DNA from: Ceratotherium simum simum
Lineage: Eukaryota; Chordata; Mammalia; Perissodactyla; Rhinocerotidae
Direction of reading: 5' to 3'
Length of the DNA: 64,000 bases
Assembly: GCF_000283155.1 (NCBI RefSeq)
Contig: NW_004454290.1
Coordinates: forward strand, 1,617,127 to 1,681,126
Shown here piece after piece: positions 23,486 through 32,900 of the stretch (its first letter is position 1; every line of letters starts with the position of its first letter). The translations under genes were made by a program, and so were the position numbers. The notes under the pieces were generated by a model that was not told the DNA's origin, did not search any database, and saw only the letters and a list, made by a program, of their open reading frames with translations.

Positions 23486-26339
23486 GGACCCTTGGGTGGT
23501 ATTTTTAGGGAAACCTGGGAAGAGAGGGTGGGTGGGGAAATACGCAGGAGGGTTTCTTTAAGTTAGTTTGAGGACTTTGGTTAGGAAGAACTGCGTGGTT
23601 TCCCGACTGCTGGCCTGAGCTGGCAGCACCTCATAGTGAGCAGTCTGTCCCCACCCACCACCTCACTGCCTCGGTCCCTCACCCAGGGGCCTGTGGAGCA
23701 AGTCCTGGGAATGCTACGGATGCCAAGGGGGAGCCAGGACCAGAGAAGGGACAGGACCCCATTTCCTGCCCCCATCCTCTCCCTGGATGGGCTCTTGTTT
23801 CTGCTCTGAAATACAGCTAGCTCTCGGTGGCTCATAAAAGAGGATTCCCCCAGCACGGGCACCTGTGTTCAAGGAGAGGAAAGGGACACACTTTTTCTCC
23901 CCACATCTGGCTCCAGGCCAGGTCAGACTTAAGGGATGAAGTCACTCTGGCTCCCTCTCTCCCACACACCCCAGATTAAACAATCCCACCACCCATTCCG
24001 TGAACCTCGGGGATTGGCCTCAGTACAAGCAGCCAGGCCACAGGGACAGCAGCTGCCTCAAACCTCCTCACACCCCTCAGCCCCAGTGTTGTGTGTCTCA
24101 GGCCAGTCCCCTCCCCCACACTCCAACATGGCTGCTCCTTTCTACTCCAGCTTATCGAGCTGCACATTTCCGGCAGAGATCCTCCTCATAAATGTTATTT
24201 TTAAACCTCATTAAGAGCAACCCACCCTCAACTTCCCCCAGCCAGAAAGCCAGGGCAGATAAATGTCAGTCTGGGTCTTGACCTACACCACCAGCCACAA
24301 ACACACTCAGCTGGGGGAGAGCAGGCGGGTCGAGGGGCTGAGGCCTGTGGAGAGAGGGAGGCAAGATACCCTCCTCCAGCTTAGCCACCACTCAGTCTAT
24401 GTAAGTCTGTGATCCCTGACACACAGGGGTGGGGCTAGGAGACTTGGTAGAAAAGCAAGGGCGTTAGGGGCTGCTGCCACCAGTAAGCCCCTTTCCCAGC
24501 CCAATGTCCAGGCCTCTCTTCTGCGAGTAGCTCCACTACGGTCACCTGGACCTCAGGGCTGTTTCTCCACGTAGCCAAGTGGCCTGAGGCCCAGGGAACA
24601 CGATGGCCCAGGGAAAGAAAAGGCAGGAGAATGATTAACCTGGACACCAGAGTTAGGAGCGGAGAGCAAGCCGGAAACCTGACCCTCCCAGCGTCCCCCA
24701 TGGGCAGGATAGACTTGGCCTCCCAGACCCATCTCTGGGAGCTGGGTGGATGCTGAGTGCCTCTTCCCAACTCTGGGGCTTGCACACAGCTGGCAGTGTC
24801 ACAGCCTCCAGATGCAGTGTCTCGGCTCCACTCTGGGGCCATTGCTCTAGAGACCTGAGGTGCCAGAGCCAAAGGGCGGAGCTCTGGGAAGGGCCGGCCC
24901 AGCCAGGCCCAGCCAGCCAGCAGCTGTTTCTTCTCCCCACCCCCATGGGCGGGTGAGAGCTGATGCCCTGAGGCTGCTGGAGCTGAAGCTGGCATGGCCC
25001 ACCCCAGTGCCACCCAGGGGACCATCCCCTGCCCTCCCTCAAAGGAAGGGAAAACAGCCAGTTGCCTGCTGGAGTGGGAAGAAGCTGTGTGGGAGATGCC
25101 CAGAGCTGAGGATTCAAAGGGAAGACGACAGCAGAACAACTTGGGGGGTGGGTTGGCTGTGAGTAACCTAACCTCCAGCGGGAGCTGTGGGAACAGCCCT
25201 CACCCCCACCCACAAGGTTACAATAGTCAGGGAAGGGGGAGGGGCCACAAAAGGCACTCCAGCCCTCAGCCCCACCCAGACCCTGGGCTGGAAGCTTACC
25301 TCACCCCACCCCACCCCACACCACGCCAATGCCAAAGAAAAGACAGACGACAGAGTGGGGGTGGGAGGATTTGAAGGTTTGTGGCTGCAGTGTTTAATTG
25401 GGAAGACAAAGGGACTCTCCATTCATTGTGCTGACAGGACTCAGGGGAACTTCCCAACTCAGAATTGGGATTAAGACTATTCTGAAAGGGCGAAATGCCA
25501 CAGGGAGCAGGCAGAAGCAAGGATGGTGGGAGACCCATGATTAAGGGGCCACCTGGGGCAGCCCCCTCACCATCAAGAGTAAGTGAGCAGAAGAGCAAGC
25601 TGAAACTACACAAACAGGAAGCCACAAGGCTTGTGCGGGAGGAGGGGTGGGGGGGGCGTTGCCATGGCTTCTGTGTACCAAACACAGGAACGGGGCAGGG
25701 TGGGGGCAATCAGGCAGAAACATCCACTCAGCACACACCAAATAGTGAGGAGGCTCTGAGCCCCGAGGGCAGAGGTGGGATCCCTGGGGAAGGGCCCCTC
25801 CCACACCCCCGCAGCGGATCTCAGGTATAGCCAGATGCAGGGGATTCCCCAAGGAGGCAGCTGTGGAGGGCATGGAAGGCATTTGGTGGAGACAGGAAGT
25901 TATAACCTTTGGGGTACAGAAGTAAATGGTTCAGGAGAAGAAGAAATGCTCTGGGAATGGAAGGTATGTTCTGAGCTAGAGAGCCCCATACCTGAAAATC
26001 CTGGAGGAGAAGGGATGGGGTGAATAAAGGATTAGAGGCCTACCCCCAGGGGGCAGAAGAGGGACTGGGCGATGGAGTGAGAGAGGGGCGTTGCAGTTGG
26101 ACGAAGACTATTTGTTGGTTCTGGAAAGGTAGGGCCTGGCTGGCCCCATCCTACCTTCGCTTCCTCTGCAGTTTTAAGTCTTCCCCATGGACCAGGAAGG
26201 AGAAATTGGGAGGGGGGTTGGAGATGGGGAGCTGTCCCTCTGTCTGGTGCTCTGGAGTCAAACAGAGAATGAGGGAGGGCCCACCCAGCCACAGGTCTCC
26301 TCCTACACCGATCTCCACACAGGTCCATCCTCACTTCCA
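23486..26339. other. TAGLN2: TAGLN2 intron 1, unique sequence
   Basis: No repeat family or exon was recognised. The stretch is GC-leaning, with C-rich and G-rich tracts. Large open frames occur on both strands (for example 24435-25139 minus and 25296-25709 minus), but they have no domain, homology or splice support and look like low-stop GC-rich noise. Intronic enhancers are possible but not demonstrable. Confidence 0.55.
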
Positions 26340-26383
26340 CCCCTCTTCTTTCTGCTCACAGCCCCTCTTCTTTCTGCTCACAG
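26340..26383 (+). repeat. Exact 22-bp tandem duplication of an acceptor-like sequence
   Basis: Two perfect copies stand head to tail (26340-26361 and 26362-26383). Each is a pyrimidine tract ending in gctcacag, that is, shaped like a plus-strand 3' splice site. It lies in TAGLN2 intron 1, antisense to that gene. No mismatch between copies implies a recent event. Confidence 0.9.
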
Positions 26384-26439
26384 ATACTACGTTCTCCCAG
26401 AACTTTCCCGCGATGGGCTCCAGGAGGCCTGCAGAGCGA

Positions 26440-27640
26440 GGGAAGGCGGCAGTCCACTTCCGGTCCTGCTGGTCCGGCCCCCTCAGCCGACCCCCCTCGC
26501 CACACCCTGTGCCGTTACTGCGGGATGAGTCACCCACCGCCCGCCGCTGGGGTGACGCAGTGGTCTGGGCAGTCCTCCCGTCCGACCGCCCGCTGCCACC
26601 ACCGGCTTTCCCAGCAGCAGGGGGCACGGGGTGGGAGCATCGGCTCGCGTAGGGGCAGGAGGGCTTGGAAAGCAGCCATCCCTGCCCAACACCACCTCAC
26701 AGAAGCAGGGCACCTCGGGGCGCAGTCAGGACTGCAGGCTCCCAGATGCTTGAGGTCAGGGGGCTCTCCTGGAGGCGACTGCAGCTTCAACTCCCAGCCT
26801 GAACCGAGGAAGGCGAGGCCACTGTGGGACCCGCGCACGGAGCCCCCTCGCCCCGGTCCGTTACCCCGAGGCCCCAGGAAAATGAGCTGGCAGGAGGAGG
26901 AACAGAAAAGCCGGCCTCGGGGACGCAGAGGGCAGGTAGCACCCACACGTGCTCCTGGATCCAGGAAGTGAAAGGTCGCGCGGGAAGCCCGGCAGCGCGG
27001 AGCTGGCCCAGGGCGGGCGCCGGGACCCTGCACGCGCGACACTCCGGGCCAGCTAGCTAATCCCCGACGCCCTCCTTTCCTCACCCCGGCGAGGACCCTG
27101 GGCTGGAGCCGGCAGGTGGGGCGTAGTCCCTGAGTCCTTGCTGCGGACGGACGCCCTGTCTATGCACCCGCAAGGCTCGCCTGACCTCATTGCCCAACAA
27201 TGCCGGGTCAGGGTTCGGGTACAGGACAGCACAGGGCGGGGCAGAGAAGTCATCGAACCTTGGCCTCCAAGCCCCTGATCCTCAAGCTCACTGCAGAAAG
27301 TCGCAAACACGGGCTTTTTGCTTTCCAGAGACCATGCACATACCCCCCACTCCCGGCCCCTCCCGCCTGCTCACCGTTCACGGGGGTCAGGAGAGCTGCT
27401 CACTCCGGCAGGGGCTGCAGCTGCGAGTGGTGCGCCCGGGCTGGGCCGGGGGTTTTCAGCGGCTCCCGCCTCAGACGGGGCGGACCAGGGGCGGGGCAAG
27501 GGCCGAGAGGGTTTAAAGGCGCCGCAGCGCAGTTGCAGAGGGCAGTGCTTACCACAGAGGGGCGGTGGGCTAGAACGTGGGTTAAAGGATCTGGGGAGTC
27601 TGGGCGCACAGGGCCGCGGCAGTGGTCTCCACCCATGAGA
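26440..27640 (-). promoter_or_regulatory. TAGLN2: CpG island and probable TAGLN2 promoter with non-coding exon 1
   Basis: A broad CpG-dense block. On the minus strand a candidate exon 1 ends at 27375, with the donor GTGAGC at 27374-27369 following CGTGAACG. Upstream of it are GC boxes (27480-27500) and a TATA-like CCTTTAAACC (27511-27518 region), about 140 nt before the donor, which would place the start near 27,480. An AP-1 site TGAGTCA (26526-26532) and a CRE/AP-1-like TGACGCA (26553-26559) lie in the downstream shore. Exon 1 limits are inference. A divergent transcript is possible. Confidence 0.6.
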
Positions 27641-27765
27641 ACCTTATTCCCCACCCCAGAGCCCAGAAGCCTGTGCCCCGCTGGGAAACTTGCCGCCTAG
27701 GTTAGCTCAAGACTGTGGGCGTGTTTATGTGGGAAGAAGCCTTTTGTTTAAAAAGCGAGGTTGGG

Positions 27766-27941
27766 GGCCAGCCCCAGTGGCCTAGTGGTTAAGTTCTGCG
27801 CGCAGGGTTCCGTTACTGGGGGCGGACCTACACCACCCGTCTGTCAGTGGCAGTGCTGTGGTGACCACTGTCATACAAAAAAAAAAAAAGAGGAAGATTG
27901 GCAGCAGATGTTAGCTCAGGGCAAATCTTCCTCAGCAAAAA
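27766..27941 (+). mobile_element. ERE2/3-type SINE, imperfect TSD
   Basis: The head reads 'ggccagccccagtggcctag' then 'tggttaagttc', followed by a shortened body and 'gcagatgttagctcagggc' and an A tail. Flanks 27750-27765 and 27942-27957 (aaaaagcgaggttggg / aaaaagggtggttggg) are a duplication with two mismatches, so it is an older copy. It sits just upstream of the TAGLN2 promoter. Confidence 0.85.
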
Positions 27942-27957
27942 AAAAAGGGTGGTTGGG

Positions 27958-28559
27958 TAAACAGAGGCATAGGAAGACCCTTCCCCCACAACTGACTAGG
28001 GTGTGACAGGACTTGCACATGCAGGCTGGGACAGCACCCTCACATAGTCTTGGTCGTCACCTACTTCAAGCCTGGGCAAGGATTAACAGTGAGGTCATTG
28101 CTTGCCCTGGGCCCAAGGGGCATGATCCTTGTGGAGACCCAGGGTTCAGACCTGCCTTCTCTCCCCTTCATCTCCTCCCCCATCATCTCCTCCTCTATGA
28201 CCTGGTATCTCTTCTTAATCCTGGAGGGATCTGAAGAGGAGGCCTCAGCGGAGCAGGAGGCTGGCATTCTGTCTCTGAGGGTGGAGAACATATCTGGGGG
28301 TTGAAGGGGTTCCAAGCCCCCCTTTCCGGCTTCAGTTGAGCAGTCCACTGGGGTGGAGTCCCTGCTTACACCCATCCAGCAGAGTTCTTCATATGTAGCA
28401 GAAGCCCCCACCTTTCCATTCTCTCTTCCCCAATCCCACCCAGCCCTATATTCCAGGGCCATGGGGTGATTCCCTGGAGGCCAAGCTATCGCACCCCTGT
28501 GCCTTCCCAGAGGCTGTTCCTCCGCCCGGGATGCTTCCCCTCTCCTGCCTGACTGCTCG
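27958..28559. other. TAGLN2-IGSF9 spacer, no feature seen
   Basis: Unique sequence between the TAGLN2 promoter and the repeat cluster beyond the IGSF9 3' end. No gene was recognised. The 171-codon minus-strand open frame at 28061-28576 has no domain and no splice or poly(A) support. Confidence 0.5.
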
Positions 28560-28745
28560 CCTGCTCTACTCCTCACCTACTGTGTGACTTTTGGGCAAAT
28601 TACTAAAGCACTGTAAGCCTCAGTTCTCTAGTCTATAAAACAGCTGACGGTACTACCCGCCTCAGAGTTGTAGAGAATTAAATGATCCACGTCAAGAGCT
28701 TTGAGCAGTGCCTGGCACACAGTGAGTGCTCAGCTGTTAGCTATT
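28560..28745 (+). repeat. MIR SINE
   Basis: 'ctactgtgtgacttttgggc' ... 'aagcctcagttctctagtct' ... 'gcagtgcctggcacacagtg' is collinear with the MIR consensus. Confidence 0.8.
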
Positions 28746-28913
28746 ATCACGGTTCCCACTTTCCGGGAGACTCCCGAGGCTCCCTCCCCACATGGAGCAT
28801 TTGTCCCAGCACACGCTGTAAGCATTCAGTTGACTCCTTCATTTGTGCTACCATAATAACCAACACACTGCTTTATCACAGAACTCGTCTCCTCATACTA
28901 TAACTATTTCTTT

Positions 28914-29117
28914 TTTTTTTAATTTAATTTTATTTTTTCCCCCAAAGCCCCAGTAGATAGTTGTATGTCATAGTTGCACATCCTTCTAGTTGCTAGATGT
29001 GGGACGCGGCCTCAGCATGGCCGGAGAAGTGGTGCGTCGGTGCGCGCCCGGGATCCGAAGCCGGGCCACCAGCAGCGGAGCGCGCGCGCACTTAACCACT
29101 AAGCCATGGGGCCGGCC
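28914..29117 (-). mobile_element. ERE1 SINE, antisense, 15-bp TSD
   Basis: The minus strand has the GGGGCCGGCC-type head (plus-strand 'gccatggggccggcc' at the right end), the B-box and the 'aactagaaggatgtgcaact' body. It lacks the second tail segment. The exact repeat tataactatttcttt at 28899-28913 and 29118-29132 flanks it. Confidence 0.93.
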
Positions 29118-29265
29118 TATAACTATTTCTTTACTTGCCTGCTTCACTGCCCAGAAAGAACTCCCCAAGGGCAAAGGCATGTCTTAGTGAACTTTCTATT
29201 TTCTCAGCATCTAGCTCAATGGCTGATCTTTAGCAGCTGACCTCAGTAGGCACTCAATAAATGCT

Positions 29266-29547
29266 GTATGTGTGTGTGTGTGTGTGTAAGATCAGCCCTG
29301 AGCTAACATCCATGCCAATCTTCCTCTTTTTGCTGAGGAAGACATCTATTGTCAGCCCTCCTCCTTTTTCTCCCCAAAGCCCCAGTAGATAGGTGTATGT
29401 CATAGTTGCACATCCTTCCAGTTGCCGTATGTGGGATGCTGTCTCAGCACGGCGGGACGAGCGGTGCGTCGGTGCGCGCCTGGGATCCGAACCCGGGCTG
29501 CCAGTAGCGGAGCGCGCGCACTAAACCGCTAAGCCACGGGGCCGGCC
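29266..29547 (-). mobile_element. ERE1 SINE, antisense, with a (CA)n tail and 11-bp TSD
   Basis: A complete ERE1 in reverse, flanked by caataaatgct at 29255-29265 and 29548-29558. Instead of a plain A tail, the 3' end (lower coordinates) is a TG/CA run at about 29270-29288, which appears to have grown out of the CACACA in the ERE tail. Confidence 0.93.
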
Positions 29548-29689
29548 CAATAAATGCTTTTTGAATGGACGTTGAATGCACCTCCATTCATTCCACAAGA
29601 GTCCCCTGCCTTTTAAAGGTTCAGGGATTTTCCTGCCTCCCTCTCAGAATCAAAGCCAGATGACACACAGGAACATTTTTCAGACTTTC

Positions 29690-29695
29690 TTTATT
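29690..29695 (-). terminator. IGSF9: IGSF9 poly(A) signal AATAAA
   Basis: The plus strand reads tttatt, a canonical signal on the minus strand. It lies about 265 nt after the IGSF9 stop codon. Cleavage is expected near 29,670. It lies just downstream, in transcript terms, of a long UG repeat. Confidence 0.85.
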
Positions 29696-29728
29696 CACCT
29701 GTAAAAAATTTCACCCACACCACAAACA

Positions 29729-29730
<2 letters not shown>

Positions 29731-29768
<38 letters not shown>
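29731..29768. repeat. IGSF9: (AC)19 microsatellite in the IGSF9 3' UTR
   Basis: A pure dinucleotide run, read as (GU)19 in the IGSF9 mRNA, ending about 35 nt before the poly(A) signal. Long UG repeats are binding sites for TDP-43 and CELF-type proteins, so an effect on 3'-end formation or stability is conceivable. Confidence 0.9.
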
Positions 29769-29771
<3 letters not shown>

Positions 29772-29958
29772 GACCTGAGATCCCTGTTCCAGTTCCCAGG
29801 CTCTAGGGGCTCATCACATACATCCCCTACCAAGGCCACCAGCAGGGTCTGTGCCTGGGCCCAAAGGGGCAGGGGCAGTGTCCCAGGCTGGAGCTAGGTC
29901 TTATTGGGGGCTCCTTTGCAGCGTCTGTGTGCCTCCACCCTGCCTCACGTTAGGGTGT

Positions 29959-32900
29959 TCACAGCAGAGTGGCCTGTTCAGGGTGGGGCACTGGCTGTCG
30001 ATAGGCTGGTAGCCGGGCCCTGGTAGCATCTCGGCGGCGACGGAAGGCCAGGAATTCCTCCCGAAGGGCAGCGCAGCGGGCCTCAGGGCCAGGAGCGGGG
30101 ACAGTGTTCAGGAGGCAACCCTCCTCTGGAGTCTTTGCACCTGCAAGACAATGGCAGAACAATGAGAGGAAGAAGTCTTGAGTTCATGGACACCATGAAG
30201 CTCTCTAGAGCCTGCCAGTGCTCATAAGTCCAGGGAGTAAGAGGAGAGAGCCTGGGGCACATGGCCCAGTTAGGATCAGACTGGGCCCTAAGGCTGTCGG
30301 AGTACATGAGACAGCGAGGCCAGGAGTGCCTGCCCTTCTGGAAGGCTCACACACCTAGCTCTGGCTCAGCTTCAGGTCGGGGTCGAGGGCCAGCCAAGCC
30401 CAGGTGCAGAGTCTCCAGCAATTCCATGTCCCCAGGGAATTCTGAGTCCCATTCATAGTTCTCATCCACAGATGTGTTCCTCCTGTTAAAAGAGACAAAT
30501 GTGTGGTGTGGATGGAGGAATAGAGGGTGGCCCAGAAAAGCCCGAACCCGGGGTCCCCAAACTCAGCTTGGGCCATGGGTTTCACCTGAAGATGCCTAGA
30601 CCTCAACAAAAGCTTCTGAAAAGAGACAAGGTCTCCTGGTCCCAGGGCAGGGGTGGAGCAGAGAGGGCAGAGGGTAATAGGAGAGGGGTGGGGAAAAAGT
30701 CTGAGACGATAGAGCAGGACTGGGGCCAGGGCAGGGATGGGCAGGGACTGCCCTCACCTCTTGCTGACTGTCACCACATGCTCCCTCCGAGGCCACCTCT
30801 CAGGGCCACTGGCCCAGCTGCTGGTGTCTCCTGGAGGGGGGCTGAGGTAGCTGCCTCCTGCAGAGGGGGCTGTGGAGGGGGGCCGAAGGAACGAGGCGCT
30901 GCCCCGCCCACTGCTCTGGCTTGTGAGGCTGCCCCGAGGGGCAGCAGGGAGAAGGCTGGGCAACAGCCGTTCCTTCAGTGTCCAGTCAGCCAGTGCTGTG
31001 TATGGAGGCTCTGGAGCGGCCCCAGGAAGCACCACCCTGGGGGACACAGTGGGGGAGTCCAACGGTTGAAGGAGAGATGAGATGGGGCAGGTCGGGGTAT
31101 CCATGTAATCTGGGGGTGGAGCAGGACCAGGCTCCTCGAAAGGGGGCCAGTCCCCATCCACATTCATCTCCCGGAAGAAGGGCAGGCTCAGGTACTGGAG
31201 CAGCGGTCCTGGACCTGGCAGGGGACTGGGCAGGGCTGTGGGAGGGGGCCCCACAGGGCTGATGTCTGCAATGCAGAGGGGCTGGGGCATCCCACTGGGG
31301 CTGCTGCTGCTGCAGTCATAGGACCTGGCCTGCCGATGGGCTGGGGTCCGAGGTTCGGCCCGCTCAGGGCCTGACTTTTCTCGGGGGGTCTCCACATTAG
31401 GTCCCATCACAAAGCGCCCATCTGGTCCCCGGGAAATGGGCTCCAGGGGTAAGGGCCCCCGGCTAGATGGAGGATCCGGAGTGGGGCTGGGGGGGCCAGC
31501 GGGCTCTCCCCAGAGCAGACTCTGGCGCAGGCTGGGGACTGGGGAACCCTGGAGCTTCAGCTTCGCCACGCTGTCAGGACTGCCTGAGCCCGGAGCAGAG
31601 CTGGGGAAGGACAAGAGATCAGGGTCTGTGGTAGAGGGCCAGTCCCCCTTCCAGGAACCAGCATCAGGCCTTGAGAGGTTTGGTGCACAACAGAGCAGAG
31701 CTAGGGAGAGCAAGCGAGAAAATGACCCGCGTGGCGGAGGGGTGGAGGGAAGGCACAGGCAACACTGGACCCGCCCCCAGGCTGGGGCCTCTGTACTCCC
31801 ATCCTCACCTCCCTCTCATTTCTGTTCTGCCCCTCCCACCCCTCTGCAAGGTGCAGAAAGGGAAGCAGAGAATACTGGTACGGAGTGGGAAAGCAGAGGG
31901 AAACCAACGAGATCGAGGGACTTACTGTGGAGATGACTTCCCAGAGAAGATAAGAGGTGGATCTGAAAGGGCAGAAGAACTAGAGGTGACACTGGCAAAA
32001 CCAAGGCCCTCCAGGGCCCCAGGCGCAGACCCCCTCACCTGCCACCCAACCCCATCCGGCTGGGAAGAGTGGGAGCTGTGCGAAGGACCTGGCCCAATCA
32101 GGTGGGGACTTTTCCTCCAGGTAGGAGGCGCTTGCGGAGGGGCGGGGCCCTGCTGGGGGCGGGGCCTCCGCGGCCTACCTTGGCGGAGGAGGCGTTTGCG
32201 GCGGCGGCGCGCAGCCCTGCGCCGGTTCATGAGGCAGGCGGCCAGGATGCTCACGAGGACAGCCACGCCCAGGAAGCAGACCCCGCCCACCACGCCGGCC
32301 AATACGGGCTGCGGCAGGAGACCCGGCAGCTGTGTGCGCGAGGGGTAGACTTCCAGGCCTGCGCAAGGGGCCACGAGGGACGGTCGGTGTCCAAGGCTTA
32401 GCCGGCTACGAGCCCCCCAAGCCCCAGGGCTCTACGCGCCCGCCAGGTTCTCACCGGAAGTGGAGACGTTGGCTGTGTTGCTGGGATCACTGACATAGCT
32501 ACCGGCGAAGGCCACAAGGCGGAACTCATAGAGAACATCCTGGGGGCGGGGGTCCAGTAAGGGGGTCAGGGCCCAGCACCACCCACCCCAGCCCCATTCG
32601 GAAAGGCACGGCAGTTGGGCGGTAAGGGTTAGGGTTAAGTGGGAAGCTGGGAGGGTGGTCAAATCAGGCAGAGAAGCCCGGGTTCCAGAATGGAGCAGAG
32701 AGCTGGCGAGCACCCTCCCTGTGCGCGCCTCCCTCACATACCTTAATGAGACCTGGCACCAGCAGATGCATTTCCGTGCCTGCCACGGCCCGGTCCAGCA
32801 CTTCCCAGCCCTGGGAGCTTTGCCGTCCCTCCAGGATGTAGCCATCCAGACTCTTAGGGACCAGTTCTGGGGGATCCCAATGCAGGAGTACCCCCCGGGG

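Noticed and set aside
24435..25139. 234-codon minus-strand frame in TAGLN2 intron 1
   Set aside because: There is no domain, no initiation context of note and no splice or poly(A) support. GC-rich sequence has few stops by chance.
29731..29768. CRISPR or other spaced array
   Set aside because: The direct repeats here and elsewhere are simple dinucleotide microsatellites in a mammalian genome. No repeat-spacer layout exists in the window.
31436..32348. Long plus-strand frames with arginine-rich protein
   Set aside because: They are antisense to the IGSF9 cytoplasmic and transmembrane exons; the composition reflects the reverse of proline- and arginine-rich coding sequence.
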